Positions 11,151 through 22,400 of a stretch of DNA of 64,000 nt are shown here, in pieces (the first letter of the stretch is position 1; each line of letters starts with the position of its first letter). The DNA is from Gorsachius magnificus (lineage: Eukaryota > Chordata > Aves > Pelecaniformes > Ardeidae). The notes beneath the pieces are model-generated. The model had not been told where the DNA came from and did no database searches. It was given only the letters and a program-made list of their open reading frames with translations. A program made the translations under genes and the position numbers. The stretch is from NCBI GenBank assembly GCA_034008185.1, contig CM067081.1, positions 6,075,821 through 6,139,820 of the forward strand. Direction: 5' to 3'.

Positions 11151-11425
11151 TGTACAGCTTTTGCCTGGGATGGAGTTAATTGTCTTCATAGCAGCCTGTA
11201 TGGTATTGTGTTTTGAATTTGTGACCAAAATGACCAAAGGGATATCCCATACTGTATGACATCATGCTCAGCAATAAAAGGTGAGGCAAGAGAAGAGGGA
11301 AGGCTGGGGGTAATGTTTGGAGTTACAGCATTTGTCTTCCCAAGTAACTGTTAAACTTGATAGAGCCCTGCTTTCCGGGGCATGGCTGAACAACTTCCTG
11401 CTGAAGAGAAGTTCCTTTTCTGATA
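11151..11425 (+). mobile_element. Truncated, internally deleted LTR (ERVL-like avian family)
   Basis: The plus-strand LTR begins TGTACAGCTTTTGCCTGGGA and continues GAGTTAATTGTCTTCATAGC, a recognisable variant of the TGTGCTGGTTTTGGCTGGGA start. After GAATTTGTGACC it jumps to GACCAAAGGGATATCCCATA, so roughly 100 bp or more of the usual U3 is missing. It then follows the core promoter (ATGACATCATGCTCAGC, AATAAAAG at 11273-11280 in the TATA position) and the block CATTTGTCTTCCCAAGTAAC...GGGGCATGGCTGAACAACTT. Similarity fades at about 11425, before the poly(A)-signal area and the GGTTAAACCACA end. It is older than the other LTRs here, and the end point is approximate. Confidence 0.8.
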
Positions 11426-14400
11426 TTTTTAAGAGACAGTAGCCTTGGTACTATGCTCTGCAGAGACCCTAGTCCCTCCAGTGATGAGGTTAGGTTTGCT
11501 TTGGTAGACTTCCCCTGGGGCCTTTTATGCAAGGGACTGCTTCACCTGATGTTTCCATATGGGCTAAGGTTGGTGGTAATCATTTGCTTCTTTACCCCAT
11601 TAAACCAATGGATATGCACAGAAAGATAGATAAGCACAAATGCACAGAGAGATATGCCTGCTGACTGCAGGTGTAGGGTCTGTTTGTTCACATTTAGACA
11701 CCGGTAAGGAAAATGTCTTAGGCTCCAGTACAACCAAAAGAGGTAATGGACACTTTGTCACATCTTAAAATATATGTTTAAAAGACATCAGGTGAAAAAT
11801 ATCTTCAAAATCCTGCTTAAACGTGAAGAAGAATAACATGAGGCATTAATATCCTAGTTTCAAATTTGACCTCACCTTAGGTGTATGAAAGCTGTAATTT
11901 GTGAAATTTGGAAGACATCTTTATATATCAATGATGCCACAAATCACCACAAACAAGAGCCCCAAAGCAAGTCTACCTGAATTCCAAGGTATTTTAATTC
12001 CAGGTGATGACCTACATTTGGTGAGTGTCTGCATTTTATTTATTGACAGGATCAAATTATTTGGCTGAACTTTGAAAGTGAAGCTATATTTGATAGTTTG
12101 TTTTAAGGGCCTTACCCAGAACAGCATTTAAGCTTTAAAGAACATAAAGCCTTCTCTAATGTCCCTGGGACTTCAGTTTACAGCATACTGAATTGTTGGC
12201 TTAAACAGTGATGCTTTTCTGAACTGCAAACTGAAATCCAAGTGCTCCTTTAGGGTTCACGTCTCCCTTGTGCAATGTGTCAGCATTCCTGTTCAAAATC
12301 AGCAATAGCTTGGTATAGATACAATAGCAAGGGCAAAACTGACCTTTTGTATAACAGTTGGGAATAATATTTACTGTAATGTGCACTGGTAAAAATAGTA
12401 AGGCAAATGCTTCATTATGGGAAGAATTTGAAACACATTTTTTAGTATTTATTAACACACTAGATCTTGTATCTTGTGCAAAACCAGCACAGCACTAGTC
12501 ACACACAATGTTCAGACTGCACTGTTTTATTATTTGACCACTGTATGCCATTATATTTCTAACCTACTCTCTTTCATCTGTATCCACTCATCAAGAGAAT
12601 AGCATCTGGGGCGTCGTGAGGGAATGGTGTTTTTCTCCACCAGATCTTTTAAAAGCAAATATTTCCCACAGATAATAAAATGAAAACAAAACAAAAACTT
12701 CTAAACATTTTTAATAGACAAAGTGGCTATGCAGCATTTTCTAAATAATTGGCCCTGAAAATCCTAGTAAGCTTCAAAACAAGCCAAGGTTTGTATGCGA
12801 AGTTCCCACCCCCTATTTTTTTTTAATGCAGCAGTGTCAGAGTGTCAAGGTATTCTGTCATGTGTTCTGAACTTCCAGAGAAGGTTTCACAGGTTGGAGG
12901 GTAGAGAGGTTAATGGTTTCTGATAACATGTTATTACAGTACAAGGAGATTTTGCTTCTGTATTTTTTCAAATCAGCTCAAAAAATCCCCATATAGAATG
13001 TGTGGTTTATATCTTAACCAACTCACTGCTTTTGAGATGTTTTGATGAGAGTGACTAGCTCTTTGATTTTTCAAAAAATACTGTCATTAATATGACAAAC
13101 TCTTCACTGTCTTCCTCTTGCTATTTCCTTGAATCATGATTAGTTTTCATTTATCTTGTTTCCTTACTGAACCACAGGGATTAAAGGGGATATTTCCAAA
13201 AATTCACCTATGCGTTGGTCTGGGTCCTCACAGAATCTGTTCATTTCTGTGCGGAGGTCCGAAGTGAAAGAGACACTTCCACCTTCTCTTAGAGTCTCTG
13301 CCAGTGACCACTTATCATCACCTTTAGAAAATGCATGTTATTTATAATTTAGATCTATACAGCTTTCAACTCCCAAACATGGGATTGGTAAACCTTCAAT
13401 CTCTTAAACAACTTCTGTTGTCTTTTCTAAAGATCAGCCTGTGGTACCAACATGCTATCTACTATGTCAATAAGGCTCTTATTTGTACATTGTATTTCAT
13501 CAAGCATGTCAAAATTTTCTTTGCATTTATGGTGTCATGTAAATACCTGCCAGTGATAAAGAAAAATGGTGGCTTGGTCATGGCTAGTAAAAGTCTACTT
13601 GGGAAAATACTTTTTGTAGCAAAGGGGTTTTTTAATCTGAGAAGGAGAAGACATAACAAGATCCAGAGGTGAAAACTGAAACTGCATAAACAAATTTCAG
13701 ACTGGAATTAATGAAAAGAATTTACCACTAAGATAATCAATAAAAGCACATCATGAATTTTTAAGCACTTGAGATTAAGGCTGAATACCTACTTCAACAC
13801 ATGGAAATGCACTTCGCTAAACTATGGTCTTGAAACAGGGATGATTGGATGGACATCTGTTCTTGTGGTGTCATGGAAGCATTTCAATAAACAGGCCAGC
13901 CCCTTTTGATCTCCAGTTTTTCAAAGAAAAGAACTACAGTAAAAGAGGATAAAACTGAATGGCAACATAATATACAAATAACCCTGTCACAATTTTAATT
14001 TCTCAAATTTGTATTTCTTTTCCCAATAAAACATTCATAAAATGATCAATCAACGTAACTTTATGGTACAATTCAATTTGAGTTGTACTGTTAAATTACA
14101 TAGGTCTGGATAGCTACCTGTAATCCCATATGTCTGTTACTGCAATATGGCTTTATCTTTTTTACACCAGTAAGGATGAAAGCTTAAAAATACAAAACAC
14201 TGAATACTAGTTTAGACTGGAGAACATCTCACTGTCCACTCTGTGAGGGAGATTTTGTTCTAGTTTTGGGAAGGTTGGTGGAAAAAAAGAGATAGGGCAA
14301 AGTTCCGTAGAACTTTTCTTGTTGATAGGTGCTTTTTGTAGAATTATTTAAAGTGTACATGCTACTGAATCAATCAAGGGTTCTAGAAATCCACATAAAA

Positions 14401-17400
14401 TTATTTTTAAATTTGATGGGGTTTTGGGGAAGAGGAAATCATGTTTGTTTCTACACAATTCTGTAAATTTATATTTGTTTGGTCCCTTTTCAGTTCCTTT
14501 AACTAATGGAAATTCAGAAAGAGCTGCCATCCAGTGCTGCTGAGGTCTATGGTTCTCAGAAAAGGAAGTTTGTTTTGATATCTGAGAGTAGAGAGACCAC
14601 ACTGCTGCTGTAGCTTCTACATGTTGCTAACATACATCCTCTGACTGCTCACAGAAGCGTGAGGTCCCAAGCTAAACTACACAGACCATCAAAACAGAAC
14701 ACCTGGAGTATACATGACAGATCTACAGATTCATTCCTGTTACGATTTTCAGTTTGATTGAAACATTAACCTTCCGAGACCTTCTCCTATTTCTACCCAT
14801 GCAAGCATGAGAAGATGGTCATTAGCCACCTGATTTCCTACTCGTTTCCATTACTGTTCCTTAAATGTTTCATATGGTACGACTGAATGGATGCAGGCAT
14901 CCAAGTTTGGCACCTGGTCCTGTGTGAAACAGAGAAGAAGAGCAAAACTTAACACTCCATCCCACAGACTAGATTTCATCATGTCCAGAAGAGGGTTATA
15001 GTCCTGTGAAAAGCTATGTCAAAAAAGTATTATATATGGAAGTAACTTTTAACTTTACAGGAAAGTTTAAAGTTATATATACCCTGTGGAAATTAATGTG
15101 GAAACAAGTGATTTACAGAAGCAATGTTTGATCATGGACCTTGAGTTTTTACATTCTGCTGAGATCTAGCATTAGCCAGGTGAAAAAGCACACCTTTAAA
15201 TTATTAAAATGTGTTCTGTCATGATCAGGGCAGACATAAACAGCTTTTAAAATAGACAAACAGCCAAGAACTTATTTAAAAGGACCAAAATCTCCAGTCA
15301 GTCCATTCTCTTGCTTTGGACCTTTTGTGTTAACTTGATGTGATAAACTCTGATGGGATGTTGTTGCACAGAACAAAGAATTCAGGCCCCTATGCAGTGA
15401 TTTATCTCATTTATTATGAAACAGAAAGGAAAGAAACATCACCAAATTCTGCATGCTATCTATTCACATCTCAAGAGGATAATAATTACTGTTTTATATT
15501 TATCCTTCCTTCATGTGATACAAAAACTCCAGTTTTTAAGGGAAGATCAGAGATTCAGGAAGAAATCCTTCTTTGCATGAAAAATCTCATTTTATAAACA
15601 CAGGGGAAAAGATATTAAGTAAAAACTCTGATATTATACTGACATTGAAACTCCCCAAAAACATATAATTTATTGCATAAATATGCCTAAATGAAAAGTA
15701 TTTTGGAGGAAATTTCTTCCCCAGTGCTAGTAAACTCAGAGTTAGCAGATATGAGGACCATTACTTATGACAACATAAAAATAATATTCCTGAAGAGTCT
15801 GGTTCTCCCATCTCTCTTATCAATCCTCTGTAAATGTAACACTTGATTTCACAGGTAAAACTAGTTTAAAGTTTTTAAAGTTTTCAAAGTATTCAGGAGA
15901 ATATGAAACTTTCAAAAAGTTGCAAATAACAACTGGAAATAATCTCATATTACTATGAGTTCACTTCAGTTTTATATACTCAAAACTTTTCTAGGCATTT
16001 GGAATAACAATTTTTGAAATCATAGTAATAAATATAGAAGGGGAAAATACTGGAAAAAAAAATCTGTCATAAGCAGGGAAAGAAATAATTTCACAAACCA
16101 CCAGTTCAAGGTTTGAAAACAAAAATGACAGTACCAAATCTGTAACATGAATTTGCTTCTGAATAAACTTACACCAAAGTTAATCAAGAGAAAATCTAAA
16201 GGAGCTTGTTTAACATACAAAGATACAGAAGAGGGACTCTTTAATATGAGTTTGACTATGAGAGACTGTTTAATGAAAATTTTTTAACTTCATTTATAAT
16301 AGGGGACTTATAACATCCCCATTTTAAATAATTGGCTTTTTTCTTTTCTTTATTAAAATAGCTGATTTCTACTAGGTCTTTCATCATCCACTCAGCTCAG
16401 AGATTTGTGTATGTAAACACAGAGATAGTCATAGTTATCTATGTATAAGTTTTCTGAAAATAGGGAATAAGACTGATGTTAGCTTAAAATGCAATTACCT
16501 CTCCCCTGTATTTTTGACATTGGTTAAACATCACAATATAATCTGGTTATTCAATAGCCTTTTGTAAAGAATTGCATACATTGGAGACTTTACCATACAG
16601 ATACTCTACATCTAGGAACTTGGTAACTAAGGGATTTTTTGATGTAAAGACAATCTCCACATGCAGGAACAGAAGAGAGAATTGCTGAAACTACTACATT
16701 TCTGAAGCATTTTTAGAAGAGAATCTTATTTATGATTCAATCTCTTTCAAAAGAAAGGATTGTATTTTTTTCCCCTTTTCCTAGAGAACCTTGTACACTT
16801 TTCATTTCTGGCTAAACCCGCAATCTTTTTGCTTTCCTATTACTACTTCATGGTTCCACATCTTAATTTGCTAACCATATGCTCCTCTGATCAAATCAGC
16901 AGATGTTCCTTCTCTTGAGCTCAGTCTACAAATATCTCAGCAGTGTCAAAAGAGCTATATCCCAGAAACACTAACTAAACTGAACATGTAATAGAAACAG
17001 ATAAAACCCTTATCGGTTGAATTCCTAGGTTATTTTTATTATAATTTCATAGCCATCATTAATCTGATCAAAAATATAACTGTGGCTTCAGAATTTGAAA
17101 TTCTTTTTGTTCTCAGTGTCAGTGCATCAGAATTCATCTTTGGGATGTGATCCTGTTTATCATTTCAGGCACTTTAAAAACAAAAAAGCAGCAGTGTTTC
17201 TTAACAGGTGACTGGCCAAAGTCAGGCTCAGCATACTCCCTGGGGGCATTCTTTTGTACATAATTTCTGACCTTGTATACTAGGCCTGTCACATCTTTGC
17301 TATCCTTATCGATACGCTAAAGTATGTATTTAACATTTCAACCCTCTTTCCCTCCACCCTGTTTTATTCCCTTTGAGCTAACAATCTGCATGTAGCTGTA

Positions 17401-18298
17401 GTAGTTGGTGGAAGAAGTTCACTGCGTTATTTAGTTTTGTTTGCTTTGCCTGAGTGCTGGAGAGAATACTGATGTACATGGCTGTCTTATTCATAGTACT
17501 AATCTGTAATTGATATCTCTTCATGTACATATTTTACAGTTGATGACTATGTCCTTAGGGATTGTTAAGTAATATTGTTTTCCAAAATGCTATTCTTTTT
17601 TAGTCAAACCACTATGAGTCTAAGAAACAGTAGTTCATATACTTACCTGCAAATGAACAAAAGGATGATGGATGATTTGGACCTTCAAATGTCTTCAGTT
17701 TTGTCTTGGGATACGGACATGCAATAAGAAACATCTTATCCAAAATTCACTGAGGCTTTGAATTTTATTTCTTTGTATTTTTCACACCTGTACTGATGGT
17801 CTTATGCTACAAATTCTTACTTCAAGAAAGCCACATTTACTTCTTTTTCTATAAACACTCTGATCCTTGCGACCACAAAGGGTGTACTATTGATAATATA
17901 TTTATATCTACAATTCTCTGGAAGACTGTCTCCATCTGCTATAAGGGATGCTGAGTCCCTTCCATCGCCTATATCATAACCTGCCAGGCACACTTCAATG
18001 TAAGTGATATCCTTTTGTCACAGTCCTTTTAATCACATTTAATGTCCTACCTGCAGCTCTGTTTACTTTAAAATTTGAATGGCAGATGACAAGGGTAACC
18101 TCAAAAATGACATGTATCACAATACTTCAATCTATGCCATAGTCCTAAGATTTGTTTGGCATAAAAAGTAAAGTTATTCTAATATATCCAGAATCTAGCC
18201 TCAAATACATTTGACCTTATTTAACAGTCCAGTAAGATTGTAATATGGTGGACAGGAAAGAAAAAAAGACAGAAAGACATTTATGAATGTGGAGGAGG
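11426..18298. other. Unique AT-rich sequence, no gene recognised
   Basis: Nearly 7 kb without recognised transposon or exon. The longest open frames are about 113 codons (13331-13672, plus strand) with no domain signature and AT-driven composition. An imperfect hairpin lies at 15027-15082. Confidence 0.5.
15027..15082. repeat. Imperfect hairpin in AT-rich DNA
   Basis: TAACTTTTAACTTT (15043-15056) pairs with AAAGTTTAAAGTTA (15062-15075) at 13 of 14 positions around a 5-nt loop. The outer GTAT/TATATAC bases extend the stem after a bulge of several bases. The low-complexity A/T composition makes a chance origin likely. Confidence 0.4.
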
Positions 18299-18872
18299 TG
18301 TGGTGGTTTGACCTTGGCTGGACGCCAGGTGCCCACCAAGCTGCTCTATTGCTCCTCTCTTCAGCGGGACAGGCAGGGAGAAAATGAGATGGAAAAGAAA
18401 GAAAACTTGTGGGTCAAGATAAAGGCAGTTTAATAAAAAAAAGCAAAAGCAGAGGCCGTGCACGGTAGCAAAAGCAAAACAAGATTTTATTTCTCTACTT
18501 CCCATTAGCAGGTGATGTCCAGCCACTTCCCCGGAAGCAGGGCTTCAGTATGCATAGCCATTGCTCCGGAAGACAAATTGTCATAAAAAGATGAATGCTC
18601 CCCTCCTCTTCCTTTTCCCTTAGTTTTTATATCTCAGCTGATGTCATATGGTATGGAATATCCCTCTGGTTGGTTTGGGTCAGCTGTCTTGACTACATCT
18701 CCTCCCAAGATCTTGCCCCCTCCAGCCCACTGGTGGTGTGGGGGGAAATGTTGGAGACACGGCCTTGATGCTGTTCGAGCACTTCTCAGCAGTAGCCAAA
18801 ACATTGGTGTGTTATCAACACCTTTCTACACACCAATAGAAAGCACAGCACTATTCAGCTTGACCCAGTACA
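18299..18872 (-). mobile_element. Solo LTR with perfect GGAGG target-site duplication
   Basis: As written it runs from TGTGGTGGTTTGACCTTGGC to TTGACCCAGTACA, so the LTR reads TGTACTGGGTC...CCACCACA on the minus strand. The five bases before it (18294-18298) and after it (18873-18877) are both GGAGG, an exact 5-bp duplication that fixes both ends. Blocks include GGTCAAGATAAAGGCAGTTT, CATTAGCAGGTGATGTCCAG, GATGTCATATGGTATGGAAT and GTTTGGGTCAGCTGTCTTGA. The U5 end (TGTGGTGGTTTGACC) differs from the GGTTTAACC type of the LTRs at 5223 and 36934, while U3/R is related, so it is a sister subfamily. No internal retroviral genes remain. Confidence 0.92.
18623..18633 (-). promoter_or_regulatory. TATA box of the solo LTR
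   Basis: On the minus strand GATATAAAAAC sits at the U3/R position of the LTR. A CRE-like ATGACATCA (18639-18647) and the family block ATTCCATACCATATGACATC lie just upstream. It is the best preserved LTR promoter in the window; whether it is active is unknown. Confidence 0.65.
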
Positions 18873-21234
18873 GGAGGACAACTAAGTAATATTCCATAGA
18901 ACCAGGTAGAAATAATAGTTTCTAAAAGTGGAGACACCTTATTCACCTCATTCACCAGCAATCCTATTGCCTTTGTTCCCATCTGAATGCCTCTTCTGAG
19001 TACCTGTAGCACAGCCAACATAGGTTGGTTTTATGCTAGCTTTTTCCTGGTCATTTAGTTGCTAAGTTAGCCATATCTGCACAGAAAACCAAGATAACCT
19101 ACCAGTGAGCATTTCTCTTTCTCTTCTAACTCTTTGTCGTTGGGCTTTGTTGTTGTTTGGTTGTGGATTGTAAAGGTTTTTTTCTTTTAAACTCTATTAT
19201 TGAGACAAACACAAATGAAGCTGCCATTATTTGGTCATTGAGAACAAGTAAGGTGGTAGATAACTATGTTAAATCAATGATACTAGCTTAAGGGTTCAAC
19301 TTTTCAGAAAAAAAACCAACAAAACAACAAAACAAAAACCAAAACCTTGGCAAAGGCTCTGTTTTAGAGTCAGAATATGTCCTTCAGATCCTGATACACA
19401 TCTGACAGTTTTCATTGGTCAGGAGTTGAAGACATCCAGCTCTGACTGGGGAAAAACAATTGTGCATGCCGAAAGATAATTTCATATATCTTTCCTAAAC
19501 TTCTAGCAATTCTAAGTTTCAAGAATAAAACTCTTCTACTGGGTCACTATCTTATCTAATTAGCTTTGTGGTACGCTAAGCTGAGAGCAGATGAGCTGAA
19601 GAAAGAAGTCCAAAAATCTTCATGAAAAGGCACTTTTTTTCCTGCACCTCTAAGCACCTAGCAAAATAGAGCTCTGATCAATAATTAAGGATGTAGGAAT
19701 AGATTTGGCAGAACTAATAAACAGCATTCATGTGAAAGTTGCTGCATAATATATTGTTCTTTTGTCTTGGCATCCTTAATGACCACAGTCTTTCCTCCTC
19801 ATTCATGAGATGTACATTGATAATCAAACGACTCATGAAAAGAAAACAACAAAGCCCAATATAGTTAAATACACAATATTTCTTCTATCGCAAAAGATTG
19901 CACTTTGCTAGGAAGAGAAACCATCAGCAAGCTCAGAAATGACAAATACGATTCAGTTTATTCACAGTGAGATGAGCAGTTCACTTTTGGCAGTTTCAGG
20001 TTATTGAACTGAAGAAAATAGACGCAGTTCCTTTCAAAGCTAAGAAATGCTCTTTGATGGGTGATTAATATGACCATCAAAATAAGCACATTAAAAAAAA
20101 AAAAAAACAACAAAAAATTGGGATTGGATGAGTCAAAACTTTTATGCTACTTCTAACCCTGTAAGTCAAGGGTCAGAGCTTGCAGTTCAATGGGTTTTAG
20201 ATGGGTGACAAAAATCTAGAGTGAATAACAATGAAAAATAGTGGGGGAAGGAAGGTTTGGTCAACATGAGATTAATTCCTTTGACCAGTATAATGTTTTC
20301 TATAACCTCAGTTTCATGGTCGAGCATTTTTAGTGTAATTAACTTTCTATAATGTTGAAGAATTCCCAGACCATGTGTGGTAGAAATAAATTTAGATAAA
20401 ATGCATACTTCATCTCATAATCAGAGGCAATTAAAAGGGCAACTATTTAATACACAGGGGCTTACACACATTTAATACCCTAAATGTAAATAAACCCAAA
20501 TTAGAAATTTTAATCTATTTTTGGTTTTCTTCTGGGTCTCTTCAGAGATTACAATATACACTTTCTTAGGGGTAGAAATGGAAGGGTTTTAAAGATAATT
20601 TTATATCTTTTTGTGACTATTTCAGCTTTTTAATGACTTGACCATAATGTAATTATTGCTAACTAAAATATATCCCTCTAGCATTTTAATTATTAGCTGT
20701 AGACCGAAAATAGGATGAAAAGGATGATGCTGGCTGATGTACTGGGTAGTATAACCTTGACCCTAATAAGTGCCATTATATATTATCCAACAGCACCTAC
20801 ATCTGATAACAAAACTGACTTTTTTATTTACTCATTTTTGTTATTACCTGTGTTTTCACCTTCTGACATTCACTCACCTTATGGTTTGACTGTAATGAAA
20901 CTGCTCAACAGCTGAGTAACCCGTACCCTACTAACTGGCATCTCAGTTTACCTCTGGTGGGGGGTCTAAGATTGAAATACTAATGACAAGAAAAGAGACT
21001 CACCCATGCATCTATTTCTATACCACAAGACAAATAACAAATGATAAGAAATCTGAAAACAACTACACACAGATAAAATTGTAGAACTCTTGGTATAACT
21101 GGAACCTTGCCTGAAGGCAAAAGAGTGATAATAATGTATTTTGTTCCTAGGAAGAGTTTTAGAGAGGTTAAATAATTTTATATACAAAAACATTGCATTC
21201 TCACCCAATACCATGAGTCAAAGGGAGCACACCT
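18873..21234. other. Unique AT-rich sequence, no gene recognised
   Basis: Contains A15 (20093-20107) and an AACAAAACAAAACC-type A-rich patch near 19310-19345. No open frame above 70 codons with recognisable content. Confidence 0.5.
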
Positions 21235-22400
21235 TACAGACTGGGGGGGTGGTTCACTACATATAGGGGTGGGACACATTTCAGCGGGTTGGAAAAATAA
21301 TCTTTGGCTTGTACAAGACTTACCATGGGATAATTAGGAGAGCAATCAAAGGTGATGGAAGAGAGGGATCAAGGCTAACAAATGTGGGGAAATGGAGGGA
21401 GAAGAGGGATAAGGGCTGGTTGAACACGAACAGGCTGTTAGTCAGTGTGCTTGTCTGGCCATGCCCTGTAGCTGGTAGGTGCAGTTGTCCTGTCTTTTCA
21501 CCAAACTCCATTTTAGCTATTTTCTCGGGTGAGAGGCTTTCTATACTGCATGTATGCATGTGTATGGGGCTCTGAGTGCCAGCAAATGGGGTGGGACCAG
21601 CAGTCATAGGGGTCCATGTGTCTGTGGTGCCAGCAACCGGAGAGACTGGGAGAATGTGGGTCTGTGTCAGTGGACGACTGCTAGCAAACATCAAGCCAGA
21701 TTAACCAATAAGTAGGACTAGGTGCTTGGGAGCCAAGTGTTGGGGCAGCCATAAGTCTGGGCTAGGTACAGGAGGGACCCAAGGGGCTGCAATTTCACTG
21801 CTGGAAGGGTCCTAATTTATGACCATGGTGTCTGATGGCCAAATGGGAGACCCGTTTGCATGCTCATGTCCTTGTGCATGAGGCAACTGGAAAAAAGAGG
21901 ATCCAGGGAAAATTACTTTGTATCCTTATCTAAGGTAATTTACTGGAGAGTTCCACAGCATGCACACAGACACACATGTGTGTATAGGCATGAGTGAAGG
22001 GGTCTCTACCAGCAGCTGGACTGGGGCTGCAGCCTCAGAAGCTCATTGGTTCAGGTGCCAGCAACTGAGGAGATTGGGATCTAAGGGCAGCTACTGGGCT
22101 GACAGAGGGTGTGAGCCCAGCTGCTGGGGAAGATCCGCATTGCACATCAGTATGGACATGGATAGATTTCCCACTAAAAGACCTTCATCCTGATGAGCCA
22201 GATGAAGGACCAGGATGAGACTTTTGATGTTGTTCGTGTTTGTGCAAGTTCTGAGTGCTTGCCTGTGTTGCCTGGTCATGTGTATGTGTGCATATGTGTA
22301 TTGTATACATGTTTGTGTACCTATAGGGGATACATGCTTAGCATGACTGCTGGCTAGAGCTGGGAACAGGAAACTTTGGCATCCTTGCATCTGCTGGTCT
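21235..22400. repeat. GC-richer, internally repetitive block of unknown identity
   Basis: About 1.15 kb differs clearly from its AT-rich surroundings and contains diverged copies of the same modules. GTGCCAGCAA recurs at 21577, 21628 and 22055, followed twice by a GAG(A/G)AG-A(C/T)-TGGGA-like block (21626-21655, 22053-22080). CCAGCAGCTGG and CCAGCTGCTGG recur at about 22010 and 22118. TG-rich stretches (ATGCATGTGTATGGGG, ACATGTGTGTATAGG, ATGTGTATGTGTGCATATG) precede the modules. Open frames run on both strands (124 codons minus, 88 and 99 others) but show no domain. It may be a decayed non-coding part of an endogenous retrovirus or a minisatellite-derived repeat. I do not recognise it. Confidence 0.5.

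Noticed and set aside
5223..11425. LTRs at 5223 and 11151 as the two ends of one provirus
   Set aside because: They are in opposite orientation, of different subfamilies, and the sequence between them holds CR1 and unique DNA, not gag, pol or env.
21320..21694. 124-codon minus-strand frame in the repetitive block as a gene
   Set aside because: Composition follows the repeat modules, frames are open on both strands, and no domain or signal is seen.
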